A stretch of 64,000 nt of DNA, from positions 6,076,001 through 6,140,000 of the forward strand of contig CM066287.1 in assembly GCA_033816765.1 (NCBI GenBank). The letters run 5' to 3'. Position numbers and translations under genes: made by a program. Of the stretch, positions 21,857-33,454 are shown one piece after another; within the stretch, counting starts at the first letter, position 1; each line of letters opens with the position of its first letter. Origin of the DNA: Nothopassalora personata. Lineage: Eukaryota; Ascomycota; Dothideomycetes; Mycosphaerellales; Mycosphaerellaceae. The notes beneath the pieces are model-generated. The model saw only the letters and a program-made list of their open reading frames with translations. It was not told where the DNA came from and did no database searches.

Positions 21857-22965
21857 ATGGATTCATCAACCAAGGCCTTGGACTTCACGGCAGAAGCAAA
21901 GCCAGCATCTATCCACGACTCCGCCCGAGGATCGCCTGAGCCTCGTGATCTCTTTCACTCTCTCATCCAGGACATCAACACCGTCCTAGGTCCTTGCAAT
22001 GGCATCGATAGTGCCGGCGTCGATGTCGAGGAGCTGAAGAAGCTGATGCTGGCGTATGACACGAACGAAGATGGTCAACAGTCGTGGTTGAATTATGCTT
22101 TTCGCCGAGCCGACAAAAGCTATACCAGGAATCTCGTTGATAACTGCAACGGCAAGTCAAACCTTGTAAGTAGTTTTCCATCCATGCAAGCCATGTCGAC
22201 GAGGATGTTACGGTCTCGATCGTGCATACAGGCAAGGCCGTACGAAGGCTTTCCATCTCGACGGACTGTCGACAGGTCCTCGACAGGGGATGGACCATCT
22301 GCTTGTTTGCGACCCGCTTCAATGCTTGCTAGGCAATCCTCGTAGCAATCAGATTGCAGTGCTAGCAAGCTGTGGAGACTGCACTACTTCTTGCTGACAG
22401 GAGATAGCTTGTCTTGGTCTGGACTCCTGGCAAAGGTTCGCCTATACACGACCACGCCAACGCGCATTGCGTCATGAAGATATTGAAGGGTTCTTTGACT
22501 GAAACGGTATATGGGTGGCCCTGTCAAAGATCTGAGAACCCAGCAGACTGCGCCACAGGCATTGACTCGTTATGTCCGAGCACTAAACACACCTGTTCTG
22601 CCGGAAAAGGAGAACGCAGGCCATCGGAGCTTCAAGTCAGGAAAACGACAACCTATAGCGAGAACCAAGTCACTTACATGAGTGACAAACTTGGTCTCCA
22701 TCGGATTTCCAACCAGAGCGAGGACCCCGACGATTATGCAGTCAGCCTACACTTGTATACCGTAAGTTCAGCACCCTTGCCCCGACAAGCGCGGAAGAGA
22801 GCTTTCCGCGCCAATGGCGTATATCGAGAGTTTGGACTGATGTGTGTCCAGCCGCCAAACGCCGCGAAGCATGGTTGCCACATCTTCAATGAGGCGACAG
22901 GCCAGAGTTCACATGTCAAGCAGTGTCATTTCGACTCCGAGTTCGGCATCGAGAGACAGGTTTAG
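21857..22965 (+). CDS. CDO1: Cysteine dioxygenase type I
   Basis: Three exons (21857-22165, 22408-22761, 22852-22965), 258 aa. It oxidises cysteine to cysteine sulfinate using Fe(II) and O2, the first step of cysteine catabolism. Cupin iron ligands are His117 and His119 ([10 protein letters not shown]) and His201 (LGLHRIS). Cys124 and Tyr220 match the residues that form the Cys-Tyr thioether cofactor in mammalian enzymes. The C-terminus [17 protein letters not shown] is typical. Between the first cupin motif and [11 protein letters not shown] there is an insert of roughly 35 residues with several cysteines and charged residues, longer than in animals. Introns are 242 and 90 nt. The second has no in-frame stop, so its retention would keep the frame but insert 30 residues after the Tyr. 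Dimorphic fungi use this enzyme in cysteine-driven growth changes. Confidence 0.92.
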
Positions 22966-25900
22966 GCGTAGATGCGGATCTCATGAAGAGGGCAAATTGT
23001 TACGCGCACAAGATCTGACTGGGTCGCAGCGCTGCGTGTTGTCAGCTCAAGGGATGTGTCGATATTTCCCAGGAGTGAGGTCAATTTGATGAGAGGCAGT
23101 ATTTTGACTCGCGAACTTTGGAATGCGGTGCGGGTGAACAAGCTTTACCATTCCGCTTTAATGGAAGGACCTCGACCTGCTGAGGAGGTTGGCAGATGTT
23201 TGACTTGGCAAAGGCCGGCATATGAAGTACCGGTACATGCCGTGGCATATGAAACTGCGCATGATGCACCAAGGACACACGTTGTCTGGTTATCGTTGGT
23301 CGATGGTGAACACCTGCGGTCGCTGTACTCAGCGTCATTTCAGCGCAAGAATGCAAGCAATGACAGGACTTCGTCACCAGGGTAGTTGTGTTTCTTTTTG
23401 CGAGCATGTCGACATGCATCGCCCTGTTTCATGTTTCGAACCATGTCTTTCCCTGTGAAACGCAATGAAAAACCACATCCTGCCTCACGAAGTCGTCTTT
23501 AGCTACACTTGCAGGGGGGCGTTACCGGGTGGTAGAGAGCATGATACTGCGCGCGGAGAACAACGCAATCCTAAGGGGCGCCGTCAGGAATTGGACAGTG
23601 TTGTGCGTACCCGTCTGCGCCGTTCCAAGGGCGGCGAGAACGGTTCAACGCCCTTGAAGATGTGCGTTGTTGCTTGGCCAGCCTATCGTTGGCTCCAACA
23701 CTGCAGCAGCAACTAGAAGTCGTAAAGCTGCGCACATGCTGCATTTGATGAAGGCATTTGCACTCTCAGTGCTAACGTCCTGCAAGTCTATTTACTGCAA
23801 GTGGCTACAGAGCTGTTCCAGCCATGGTAACACCACTTGCTTTGGTGCGTTTTGAGGTTAGTCAACGGTGCCACAAGTTCCGCATGCTCGATTTGGCAAT
23901 CAGCAAGAATAGAGATCACATACCGAGCGGATGGAGTGCACGAAGCTTCAGCACAGTACCACCTGGTGGTCTTATCAGTACGCCCGATACATGTTCTGAC
24001 GTTCCGTAGGACGTCAGCCACAGTGCCAAGAGCCTCGAGAGCGGTACACATTACTTCCTTGCGACTCGTGGAAGATGGATAAGAGTCTTGTAGTAGACGT
24101 CACTTGTGAAGTGCTTCCGTCGTGGCGCAATCTAGCAATGCTAATTGTCGCTTCGGCACGAGGCAGCCTCGGCATGGTCAGTGTTTGATATCCAGTGGCA
24201 GTCGACTGCTTCCAGCAGCCCTGGATATCCCAGTTTCGACAGTCTCGCTATCCGGGAGGCAGATCTGGACCGCCGTTGGAGCATGACAGAAAGCTTAGCT
24301 ATACATAGCCGTGGCTTGACGTTTTCGACGTGAGCTCTAGGCAGAGATATTGTCCGCGGATGCAGCGAGGTGATGCTATGCTATCGGAGCTCGAGAGGAA
24401 GGCTCGGTCGAAGAGCAGGCGCGACCGAGGTCGCTCCAGGAGCTGGGCACGTCCTGTGCCTGGAGGAAGTCGCGACCCGTGGCTTGCGGTGTGAATGGCA
24501 CGGGGTGTAGACTCATCAAACCGCTGGTGGAGCAATTGGTCAAACATGAAGACGAGCAGTGAATAGAGTTGCACGGAGAAGAAAGTGGGCCTGTTCCGAG
24601 GTTGCGCCCGGATGATAGATGCGTGATGTGCGATTTACCTTTTGTCATGCGTTACTCTGCTGCCAATCTGCCGATCCGGGAGACTAGACTGCGCAGAAGC
24701 CCCCGCGCCATGTCCATCTTCGACGTATCGTCTCTCAACCGCCGTGGAGCGTGGACCGTGGACACGGAGAAAAGTTCCCTGCCCGGAACATTAGGAAGGC
24801 TCGACCCACTCGTGCTCCTGCTTATTCCCTCTTCCGCGCGACGACTGGCTGGGCTTTCATCAGAGAGAGGCCAATGGCAGACGTCCACTTCCTCGCAATC
24901 GCGGGCGCTTATTAGCTTCAGGCATGGACTCGAAGGGAAAGGCGTGTCTCAGGGACGTCGATCACTCTCTCGACCTGGGTCACTTGGGGACAAGTCGTCT
25001 GTCGCATCGGAAGCAAGCATGTTGAACTTGTTCGTGTCGCACTCCCTACAGGCATGCTGCGCGCACTACTGATCTATCGATGTACTGTACAGTGTAGACT
25101 GCCCGCGCTGCATCTGGCGACAGGTGCAGCACGCTGAGCGGCTTACACGTCGGGCACTCGAGCAATGAATGCGCATAGCAGCGTCTTCGCGCTGCCATTG
25201 GAAGTGTCGTGCAGGCTGCTATTGACGATCAGCCTTCGCTAGCCTCTGATCGGATCGGATGCGATCCGCAGCGAATGTGATTCGTGTCTCGGTGGCTGTG
25301 GACAGTGGGGGTTCCCTTGTTCACGTTGTGCTGCAGACAGAGAGAGAGAGTGGAGGGCAACTTGACTGTTTCGCAGGCATGCTGTCCCTCGACCGTTTCG
25401 GCGGCCATGTTGAGGGCCTGCAGTAATTTATTAGCCAGGTCGCCAGTAGACCCTACCGCCTCCCGCAGACTACTGTACCAGTGGGCAGTGGCCTTGTCGG
25501 TCCCGCGCCCATCGCGCAAAGTATCCATCGCGACTTGTCGTCGTCGCTTTGCATCCTTGCGCATGTGAGCCAGCGCTCCCCATTGACCACGGCGATCGCG
25601 ACCAGCAGGGGCACCGTCAGACAGTGCCACTCCTGCGAAAGGACGAGCCAACTTCCCCAGCGCGCCGAACCGGCCGTGCTGGTACAATATGCCTAACCTA
25701 GATTCTCCGCAGCTTCTCTGCGTGATCTACTTCTCGTGCCCGGGCCCTTGACCTCGACCCGGGCGCGACCTGCATATATCGTCCCATGGTTGCCGTCTAA
25801 GCAGCATGCCATCGAACTCTCTGCCGTCCTGTACGCTTCTTCTGGCTCTGGCTCTGGCTCTGCCTCCCGGTCTTATGCTGCCTCTCGCCTCAGGCCAAAT

Positions 25901-26055
25901 CGCACTGCTGCAGGCGCCGTCCTGCCGCCGCAAGCGTCAAGCCACGGCGTGTCTACGCAGCGGCTCTTGTGCCCTCACATCCACGCTGTATCCCCTGTCA
26001 ACCAGTCGCCGCCAGCCTGGCCACGCTGCCTGAGGCCGCTCTGTACTCCAATGCC
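22966..26055. other. Gene-free interval, 3.1 kb
   Basis: The largest gene-free stretch in the window. Open frames up to about 167 codons occur on both strands (for example 24569-25072 plus, 25229-25687 minus), but they start at non-ATG codons, have no motifs and overlap each other, so I do not call them. An AG run lies near 25330 and a TCTGGC microsatellite at 25841-25864. The last few hundred bases are probably promoter and leader of the CENP-B-type gene. Confidence 0.4.
25841..25864. repeat. Hexanucleotide microsatellite
   Basis: Three perfect TCTGGC units followed by TCTGCC, in the 5' region of the CENP-B-type gene, about 190 bases before its ATG. Confidence 0.8.
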
Positions 26056-27936
26056 ATGGCCGACGATGATCGCAACACAGCGTATCGATCGTTTCCGCCA
26101 TCTCATTGGGGTCAGAGTCCACACGTCTATCCACACTCTCATCACGGAACACCAGCGCAGGAGTACACTGGCTTCAGCTTCGCGTCCCCTTCAATACCAA
26201 TGGAGCCGAGCGCGTTCAGCAGCAGCATACAGTCGCGGCCAATGCATCAACAATTGCAGCCTTTGGTCATGCCACAATGGCCATCTATGTTGAATAGCCA
26301 GGCACACTCGGTCTACCAACCAATGTTCCCACAGCCTGCGCAGCCTGCTCAACCCGTGTCAGTTGGCCCACTGCATACGCCCGTGTCTGCAGCATCGACA
26401 AGGTCGACATCAACACCTCGCAAGACACTGACGGACATGGACCGAAAGCGAATGTGCCAATACGCCGAGGAGCATCCTCATGCTAAGCAGACGGAGATTG
26501 GAGGTACGTACCTGCTCTTTTCTTTGTGTTGTACATGATGTGCTAAAGCCATGGTAGCAATTTTTGGGGTAGAACGAAGGTTGGTAGAGTGATTGACGAG
26601 CTGAGAGCATGGTTAACCATCTGTGTAGCACGGTCTCGAAAGTACTACGACAAAAGGAAAAGTATTTGTTCCAGGACGACGGTAATCGATCACCAATCAA
26701 GCGTACAAAAGGGCGCTCGCCGGACATAGAGCGTGCTCTGGCAGTGTGGGCCAAGAATCAGGTACGCAACAATGATGCTCGTGCCCAAGAGATTCTCTGC
26801 TTAATGATGGATGCAGGAAAAGAGAGGCCTTCCCCTGACTGACGACCTCATTCGCGACAAGGCGCGTGCTTTCTCGGCAACGACTACAACGCCGGAGAAC
26901 CATGTAACGTTGAGCGCTAGCTGGATCGAGAAGTTCAAGCTCAAACACAATCTGATGGGCGCGAGATCGAGGAAAGCGTCGTTGGCAACTGACGAGGACA
27001 GTGCATCTGCAGCTGCTTCATCGTCTCATACGCCTGGTGACGCTTCTCCAGTCTCACCTTCCGGGGTTGGATCCCCATCTCCCCTGGAACTTCACCATAC
27101 ACAGAGTCAAGATAGCTTGAAGAACGAGAGCCCGGACAGCTACCTCGAATTCGGGAACAAGCACGGACCATTCCACTCGCAGAGCACCAATTCACTCAAC
27201 AGTGCATTCACAGACACCGCACCATCTTCATTTTCGCCGGGACCGTTAAGTCCAACTTCACCCTTTTTTACACCAGATTCAGGGACCGCACCGTCACCTT
27301 TCGTGCCTCCTCCCACTGCGAGACCAATCTTACCAGCAACGACAAGTGTCAACACGCATCGACCGCGGAGCCAGACGTTTCCATTCCTAGATCAGTGCAT
27401 GACCTCGTCCGCGGAATCGCTAACGCCGAAATATGGCACCAGCACAGGTACGTACTGGAGGGTACAAGGCGTCGAGCGATGGCTTGGACAGCGATAGAGC
27501 ATTCGAGACATATGTTGCACGACGCGTCTCGCTCCAGGTGTACACTACTTTCTGAGAGACCGCCACGTACTTGTCGGGAGTATAGCTAATACCTCTTTGT
27601 TTCGCAGCACTGGACTCACCCATGGAGGAGCCCCAGGAACCGCTCGGCGACATTGCTGCAACCGTGAACGTGGATGAACCACACGAAAGGCCCCCTACAG
27701 TCACACCTTCGGACACGATGCGGCCTCCCCCCTTACCTGCGCACATCCTACAGCATTCAAAACGAGGCGAAGATCCCTTATACCCGGCCACTACGCCAGA
27801 CGAAGCCCGGAGAGCATTGCAGGTGGTGCTCGGCTTCTTCGAACAGCAACCGCACGGTTTCCTCGACTTGCAGGAAAGCGTTACCATCGGAAAGCTGATG
27901 GAAAAACTCAAGCTGCAATCCCGCGGCAGCAGCTGA
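26056..27936 (+). CDS. CENP-B / Tc5-type HTH DNA-binding protein
   Basis: Five exons (26056-26503, 26558-26579, 26629-26761, 26817-27447, 27608-27936), 520 aa, with introns of 54, 49, 55 and 160 nt. The N-terminal 115 residues are Pro/Gln/Ser-rich. A psq-like HTH starts near residue 121 (RKTLTDMDRKRMCQYAEEHP, then TEIGAIFGVERSTVSKVLRQ). A CENP-B-type second HTH follows from about 180 (SPDIERALAVWAKNQ, LPLTDDLIRDKARAF, SASWIEKFKLKHNL). The rest is Ser/Pro-rich and ends with a helical stretch (DEARRALQVVLGFFEQQPHGFLD, shown here only in part by its key residues). The fold derives from pogo/Tc5 transposases, but no DDE catalytic domain follows, so it is a domesticated DNA-binding protein, likely nuclear. 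The second exon is only 22 nt and codes for the recognition-turn sequence. Confidence 0.85.
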
Positions 27937-28461
27937 CTATGATACCAATTTCGCTTCTTCTTTAGCATGGGCACGTTTCGTGTCTATTGTATCAGATTTT
28001 TTCGGTTGTGCATATTGGCATCGAGCATGACTTCGGGACTATGATTGATTTTGAAGGAGATATGGGACAGGACATAGTGAAGATGGGACGTCCGCTCACG
28101 CGGCATGAGTGGGTTCTGCATTGTCGAGATATTCAGTATACTGATGTTATGGCTGGTGTTGACATGATGAGGTTGGGGTGGTGAGGTTCACACCACAAGA
28201 AGCGCTTATCCTCGCGAGGCAAGAAAGATATCTAGCCATGGGTCTCAAGTACACGGCCAGCTCTTACGCTCCAGGATAGCGACAACGCAGCGCCTCGATT
28301 GCTTGTGAAGCGGAAGCGGAAGCGTTACAGCGAGTGAGCGCGCGCGCCCCGCTTCGCCGCCACTTATCAGATCGAAGGTGCTCGGGACACTTCACGCAGG
28401 CAAGTCTGCTATCTGTTTGGCAGTGCAGCGGTCACCTCGATGTCAAGAGGTCTCGCAGGCT
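27937..28461. other. Convergent intergenic region
   Basis: Between the stops of the CENP-B-type gene and the PXA-domain gene. A GC-rich alternating stretch (GAGCGCGCGCGCC) lies near 28335. No gene is supported. Confidence 0.45.
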
Positions 28462-30970
28462 TCAACGCGTGTCTTGACGACCTGCTGAGCTGCTCTCGGC
28501 AAGTTCTGGGAACAATCGCACCGCAAGGAGCTCGATCAAGGACACGAGAAGATGCTTGTTGATATGCGCATCAGCGAGGAGGTCTAGCTCGGCATCAATC
28601 TCTTCCAACATCTCATGTTCGTCCGTTGTGGCGAAGAAGCGGGTTCGAACGAGGCCGGGGATCGTGTCGAGGATCGCCGTGGCACATGCGCGCCTGATTT
28701 GGTTGACTTCCTCGTCTGACGGCGGGATGCGAGGGGGTGCGAGGCCGTTATCGGGAAAGAGGGCGCTACGGGCGACTTGTAAGACTGAAGGCAGCCAATT
28801 CGCGCTCAGTAGCTTCTGGCAGATATTGAACGACATCAACCTGCGTCAAAGTCAGTCACGGTATCGCAGCTCTCGTTCATGTGTCGTCTGTCTTTGGCTA
28901 AAGGGCCATATTGCATGCATCTGCAGGGCCAGCCTCACTGAGCAGGGAAGGGAAATGCGACATGCAAGGGTCGGCACGACATGCCAGCTTGTTCTGGTCC
29001 TCGCTTCCTGCTAGTCGACGAATGAACCGTCGAAAGGGCATCATCATCTTGTCACTGGTGGCCAACCTGAATTTCGGCAGTGAATAGTTGCAAGGTCCGA
29101 TAGCGTGATGCCACTGACAGCGAATAGCGTGAGCTGGCGTCAAGGTTTGAACCGAAATCGCAGCCGCACGGCAAGCACAGACAGCGAAGAGCAAGCCCTC
29201 GCGAGCCCTTAGGCTACTTCTTCGTCTTCGATCTTCACACCACTGGTCTGCAAAGCTCTCGCATGGCGCGGCCTCATTTGCGCTTGTGGAGAGTGCTGCA
29301 CGATTGTGCAATGTCGTCGGAACCGAACACTGCGCCGGCGATGTTAAGCGCTAACAGCAATCAGAACCGTCCGAGTCGAGGATCTGGGGTATACAGGTCT
29401 TGCTCTTGCAATGGTGAGCGTGCCAAGCGCATGGACGGGCTGCCATTAGTGAAACACGGACAGCAGCTCGACAGTCGTTTGAGGCACGGCATTGGTGGGT
29501 GTAGCGTTCACATGACTGAGATGTAATGCGGTAAGCCGGCGTGGCTTCGTGGTAGCTTGGTGACCCCAGCGAATGAGGCGATGCCAATCACGAGACGCTG
29601 CATTTTAGTATCGGAAGAATAGCGCGTTGCTATCATCGAAGATGTGAGTGGAGAAAAAAGAGACTTGCTTACCTGTCTAATCTGCTGTTCGTGTCGCAAA
29701 GCTGCCAAGTTCCACACAAGGTCATCCACTGCAGGAGTGACAGAATGCCTAACAGCCACGGCATTCGTTCTTTGAGAAGTAGAAGCTCCGACATGCATCT
29801 CCAGATGCTCATGCTGACTATCGGGCGCTTCCTCACATCGTCCGACGGAGCAGGAGGATGCAGTTCACCCATGGACTCAGTATACGAGGTCCGGCTCGCC
29901 CGTGCTGGGATCGATGCGGCCTGCATCAAGGCGTTGATCGCAGCGCGTGTCATCGTCCAACTTGTCATGATACTTTGTGCGATGAACCATGAAGCCTGCG
30001 TAAGTGTATCAAAGCGCCAGCGGCTGCAATCATGGGCAGACTGTTCTTTCGTCGTGGTAGTGAGCGATCCGAGCTCTTCTAGCTGGCGACTCGATGCCAC
30101 CGATGTTAAAGGTTTCCGGGTGTCGCCGGTGAGCGTTCGGAGTAGCTTTGCTATGCCGTCCCACAGAAGCCATGGCTCGCTAGCTTTCCCACAGATGCCA
30201 GCTCCCAAGATCATCTCCGAGAAGATCTCTGATACCAACACTTCTAGACAAGGGTTCTGAAGGTCTTCAGGGGGTAGAAGTAGTGGTAGAACTCGGTTCA
30301 CGAGGAGAACACACCAAGCGGTCTCATTTTCCTGCTGCACCCGCGAAGTCTCAGTATCGACTGGTACTGGGCTGAGGGCCAGGTGAGGATTCAAGGCATG
30401 GTAGCGTCTTCGCTGCTCAAAGGGCATGAGCTCAACACGAGCGTGCTGCCGCCGCGCCACTCGAATCACTGTTGCAATTCAGTCTCGCTCCTTCAGTACA
30501 ACTCCGTACGCGCGCCTACCTTCCACATGTTCGGTCAAGATCTTTGGTAACTCATCCAGTAAAAACGCCTCCAGATCGACATGTCTCAGTCGCTGCTCTA
30601 GGCCCCTCGTACAATGCGCAATGATCTGCACGATCTCGCTCACGAACTGTTGATCCGGGGTGATTCGATTGTACCAGACTTGAACAAAGTTACTGAGAAT
30701 GACCGCAATGAAGGCATATAACTGGACATCGACTGCATTCGAGCTCGTCAGTGGGGGCAGTAATCGCTCTGCCGCGAGGCTGTCGCTGTCCTCGACCGTG
30801 GCAGCAGCCGTTGAGCCAACTGATTGAGGCCGAGCGTGCAGGACTCTCTTGATGTATGCGACTGTTTGCTCTTCGCGCCCGATTGCATGATCCTCATCGC
30901 GCTCGCCACGGTGTTTGTCGCTGCCTGTGTCCAGTTCACGGCGTTCTGGGCGCCACACGCGCTCAGTCAT
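28462..30970 (-). CDS. PXA-domain protein (sorting-nexin-associated domain)
   Basis: Three exons (30520-30970, 29673-30468, 28462-28840), 541 aa. The PXA domain, otherwise found next to PX domains in sorting nexins of the Snx13/Mdm1 type, starts near residue 90 (FVQVWYNRITPDQQFVSEI, then LLDELPKILTEHV) and continues through exon 2 (LVNRVLPLLLPPEDLQNPCL, then EIFSEMIL). The final exon gives LLSANWLPSVLQVARSALFP, CATAILDTIPGLVRTRFF and a short tail. No PX or RGS domain is present, so it is a PXA-only protein like fission yeast Pxa1. A role at endosomal or ER membranes is inferred. Intron 1 is 51 nt. Intron 2 is 832 nt, with clean GTAAGC and ACGCAG ends joining SRLDR to LMSFNIC in phase. Confidence 0.8.
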
Positions 30971-31089
30971 TCTGTAATGGGTAAGTTAAAAGTGGATGAC
31001 TGGCGGGTTGGAAGGCTGTCCATCCTTCCTGAGAACGGGTGTCGGCGGCCGCGCCTCCGCCAAGCGCTTTGACCGCACCCGAAGCAGCA
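30971..31089. promoter_or_regulatory. Bidirectional promoter, PXA gene / MED10
   Basis: Just 119 bp separates the two divergent start codons, so the genes must share their core promoter region. A GC-rich centre (CGGCGGCCGCGCC) lies near 31045. Confidence 0.55.
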
Positions 31090-31682
31090 ATGACAACACA
31101 CAGCCAGAGCTTCATCTCCAACTTCACCATTACATCGACACTCGCGAGAACAGATCGTTTGGGTATGTCCGTCATGGCGGACGCCACACTCGACACCATT
31201 GGAGGTGTGTGATTTTGTCCTCATAACAGCGCCAAGCTAATCGCCTGCAGAGCAGCTAGCCAATATCATTGACAATCTCTACATGCTGATTGTGCAAGCA
31301 CATGATCATCATGGACAAGCCACGTCGCAAGATATGATCACCGAAATGTGAGTCTCTCGCAACAGCATCTGATGGACAATGCTCAGTTCTCTTCAGCAAA
31401 CGCCTGGTCGGCAATCTTCAGGCCATTACGCAGACCTCGAAAAGGCTGCCAACACACTTACCAGTCGAGATCATACAGTATGTTGAGAATGGGCGTAACC
31501 CTGACATCTACACTCGGGAATTCGTGGAGCTAGTCATGCGCTATAACCAACAGCAGAAAGGACGAAGCGAAGCCTATGGCGCATTTCGCGACATCCTTGG
31601 CCGCGAGATGATGGGCGGCATTCCTGAGATTCGAGACGACGTCAAGCAAGTTGTCCTGGCCACCGGCGGTACTGTGGAGTAG
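31090..31682 (+). CDS. MED10: Mediator complex subunit 10
   Basis: Three exons (31090-31204, 31251-31347, 31397-31682), 165 aa, with introns of 46 and 49 nt. Med10 (Nut2) is a middle-module Mediator subunit linking activators to RNA polymerase II. The family core is clear: EQLANIIDNLYMLIVQAHDH, then KRLVGNLQAITQTSKRLP, PVEIIQYVENGRNPDIYTRE, FVELVMRYNQQQKGRSEAY and LGREMMGGIP. The N-terminal 38 residues are not conserved. The ATG at 31090 is the first in frame, but an in-frame ATG at 31165 is also possible. Convergent with the enoyl-CoA hydratase gene (222 bp between the stops). Confidence 0.9.
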
Positions 31683-31903
31683 ACCGCATATCTGGGCCGG
31701 CACGTCGCACTGTCAAGGAGTACTGGCATTCAGGAAAGATACCCTGTACCCATATCGATCGAATGACGTTGTGCGATACTTTGAGCTACATCACCATCAT
31801 CGCTTCCTCTTTAAGAACTGGCCCATGTACTGCTTCGGTTCGATTCCACCATCTGCATAGCTATCGACGGTCAGTATGAAACGGTCAACCAACATGATCG
31901 AAC

Positions 31904-33004
31904 TCACGCCTGAGCGAATGCCTCAACACCGGCCTGGATGCCAGCTTCGATACTCGAATCCTCCCATTTCAACATCAGCTTCTTCTGCGCACCGTTAGCT
32001 GTAATCGAGAAATTTGGGACAGTGTCCTAGCGGATGGTGTGAATGGTGAAGGAAAGCGTTCGAGCAGCGCGTCGAGCAGTGCGTCACTCAAACAAGTCGC
32101 CACCGCCTAAGCCACTACTTCATGCTTGGTACAATTCAGTCACGTACCTGACTGCGGATCGCTTTCGGACCCATGGTTGTAAGCGTTTCAATCCATCCGT
32201 TGACCACTTCATCCAGGGCCGCTTCATCATTGACTACTTTCTCGATCAGGCCCCAGCGCTCGGCCTCATGCGCACCAATGCTCTCCCCGAGGTAGAGCAG
32301 TCGTCTGGTACGGCCCATACCGATGAGAGAAGGCAAGAGAGCGGCTTCTACTACTGATGGAATACCCATCCGTACCTCTGGCATGGCAAATACACTTTGT
32401 TCCGTCGCAATTCGCAAGTCACAAGCAACCCTACCAGCAGGTCGTCAGCTGTAGTCGGCGACCATGCATCTTTGGCTCAGAAGTAGGTCGAGAACACGAG
32501 GCGCACTACGCTTCAGTCGAAGCCCTCACTCGACAGGACTTACATTATCTCGAGCCCGGCTCCGAGCGCGATTCCGTTCACTCGTGCTAGGCAAGGCACC
32601 GGAAGATTGCGCAATGCCTGGCAAGCAAAATGGACACGATTGATGAAGGTCCTTGCGTCGTCCGAAGACGAAATTGAATGCATCTCTTTGATATCCGCAC
32701 CGCCAATGAACGAGTCTGGTTTGCCAGAAGCTGTTGGGGCGCCGGTCAAGATGACTGCTCGTAGAGTATCATCCGTCGACAGCTCAAGGCAAGTCGCAAC
32801 AAGTTGTTGCAGGACAGGAGTGTTCACGATATTGAGCTTTGCCGGATTACGGACTGTTATAGTTGCCACTGTGTTACCTGGGGTTCTCTCCGAGGCTGTA
32901 GTGGATATCCCGGGAGCGTCTGTCGTGGTGCATGTCGATTTGCTCATTGCAACCGGCTGACCTTGCAGAGGACGGCCGTACGGCTGCAAAGGCTTGCGCA
33001 ACAT
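31904..33004 (-). CDS. Enoyl-CoA hydratase/isomerase (crotonase family)
   Basis: Three exons (32544-33004, 32148-32430, 31904-31984), 274 aa, with introns of 113 and 163 nt, longer than most here. The crotonase fold is shown by GGADIKEM (residues 101-108, first oxyanion-hole strand), NGIALGAGLEIM (second oxyanion hole; Glu152) and PEVRMGIP (Glu172). Both glutamates match the catalytic pair of enoyl-CoA hydratases, supporting hydratase over pure isomerase activity. The segment GIPSVVEAALLP replaces the more usual G-rich loop. There is no C-terminal SKL-type signal; the basic N-terminus (MLRKPLQPYGRPLQG) could be a weak mitochondrial presequence. Role: fatty acyl or branched acyl-CoA degradation. 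The exact substrate is unknown. Confidence 0.87.
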
Positions 33005-33454
33005 GGTCGCTCCATTGTCAACAAAACGTGCTGAGCTCCAGTATTGCCTACGCAGTGCATAAGCGATACCAGTTAGGTTGCAGGACCAATGCTGTAAAGG
33101 AAGCTCATAGCCTGGAAACCAAGTGTGGCTTGCGCTGAGGGGTTCTGGAACCGCGGTAAACCTTTCTAGCAGCGCTCACTAGTCCTGTCTACAAGCTTAC
33201 CACAAGCACTCTTTGGGGCTGTCAACATCATGCTACCGGAGCCTCGCGAGCATTCCGACCTTTTGTTGCTTGCTGAAACAAACGTGGATACCTGGACTCT
33301 CAATGCACGCGACTTAGACTTCAGCCTCGCCAGCCGAGAACCATATATGGACTCCACTGACCTACGACATGCAGATTAAAGCGCGAGCTCCGGGATCGAG
33401 GCGTTGGCTATCATGTCGATATGACCACGCCTCCTGCGTCCAATCCTCGGCGAA
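33005..33454. other. Intergenic region
   Basis: Upstream of the enoyl-CoA hydratase gene and of the decayed membrane-protein gene. No supported gene. Confidence 0.45.

Noticed and set aside
17285..23000. Secondary metabolite cluster around the TRI12-type transporter
   Set aside because: No polyketide synthase, NRPS, terpene cyclase or tailoring set lies nearby; the neighbours are an NTF2-like protein, DRG1 and cysteine dioxygenase.
24569..25072. 167-codon open frame on the plus strand
   Set aside because: It begins at a non-ATG codon, has no motif, and overlaps equally long frames on the other strand.
25229..25687. 152-codon minus-strand open frame
   Set aside because: Non-ATG start, no recognisable features, and biased composition consistent with chance in GC-rich DNA.
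29140..29155. GGTTTGAACC within the long PXA intron resembling a tRNA T loop
   Set aside because: The conserved C of the T loop is missing and no cloverleaf can be drawn.
31832..31850. GGTTCGATTCC resembling a tRNA B box between MED10 and the hydratase gene
   Set aside because: Flanking bases cannot form the T-arm stem and no A box or acceptor stem lies at the right distance.
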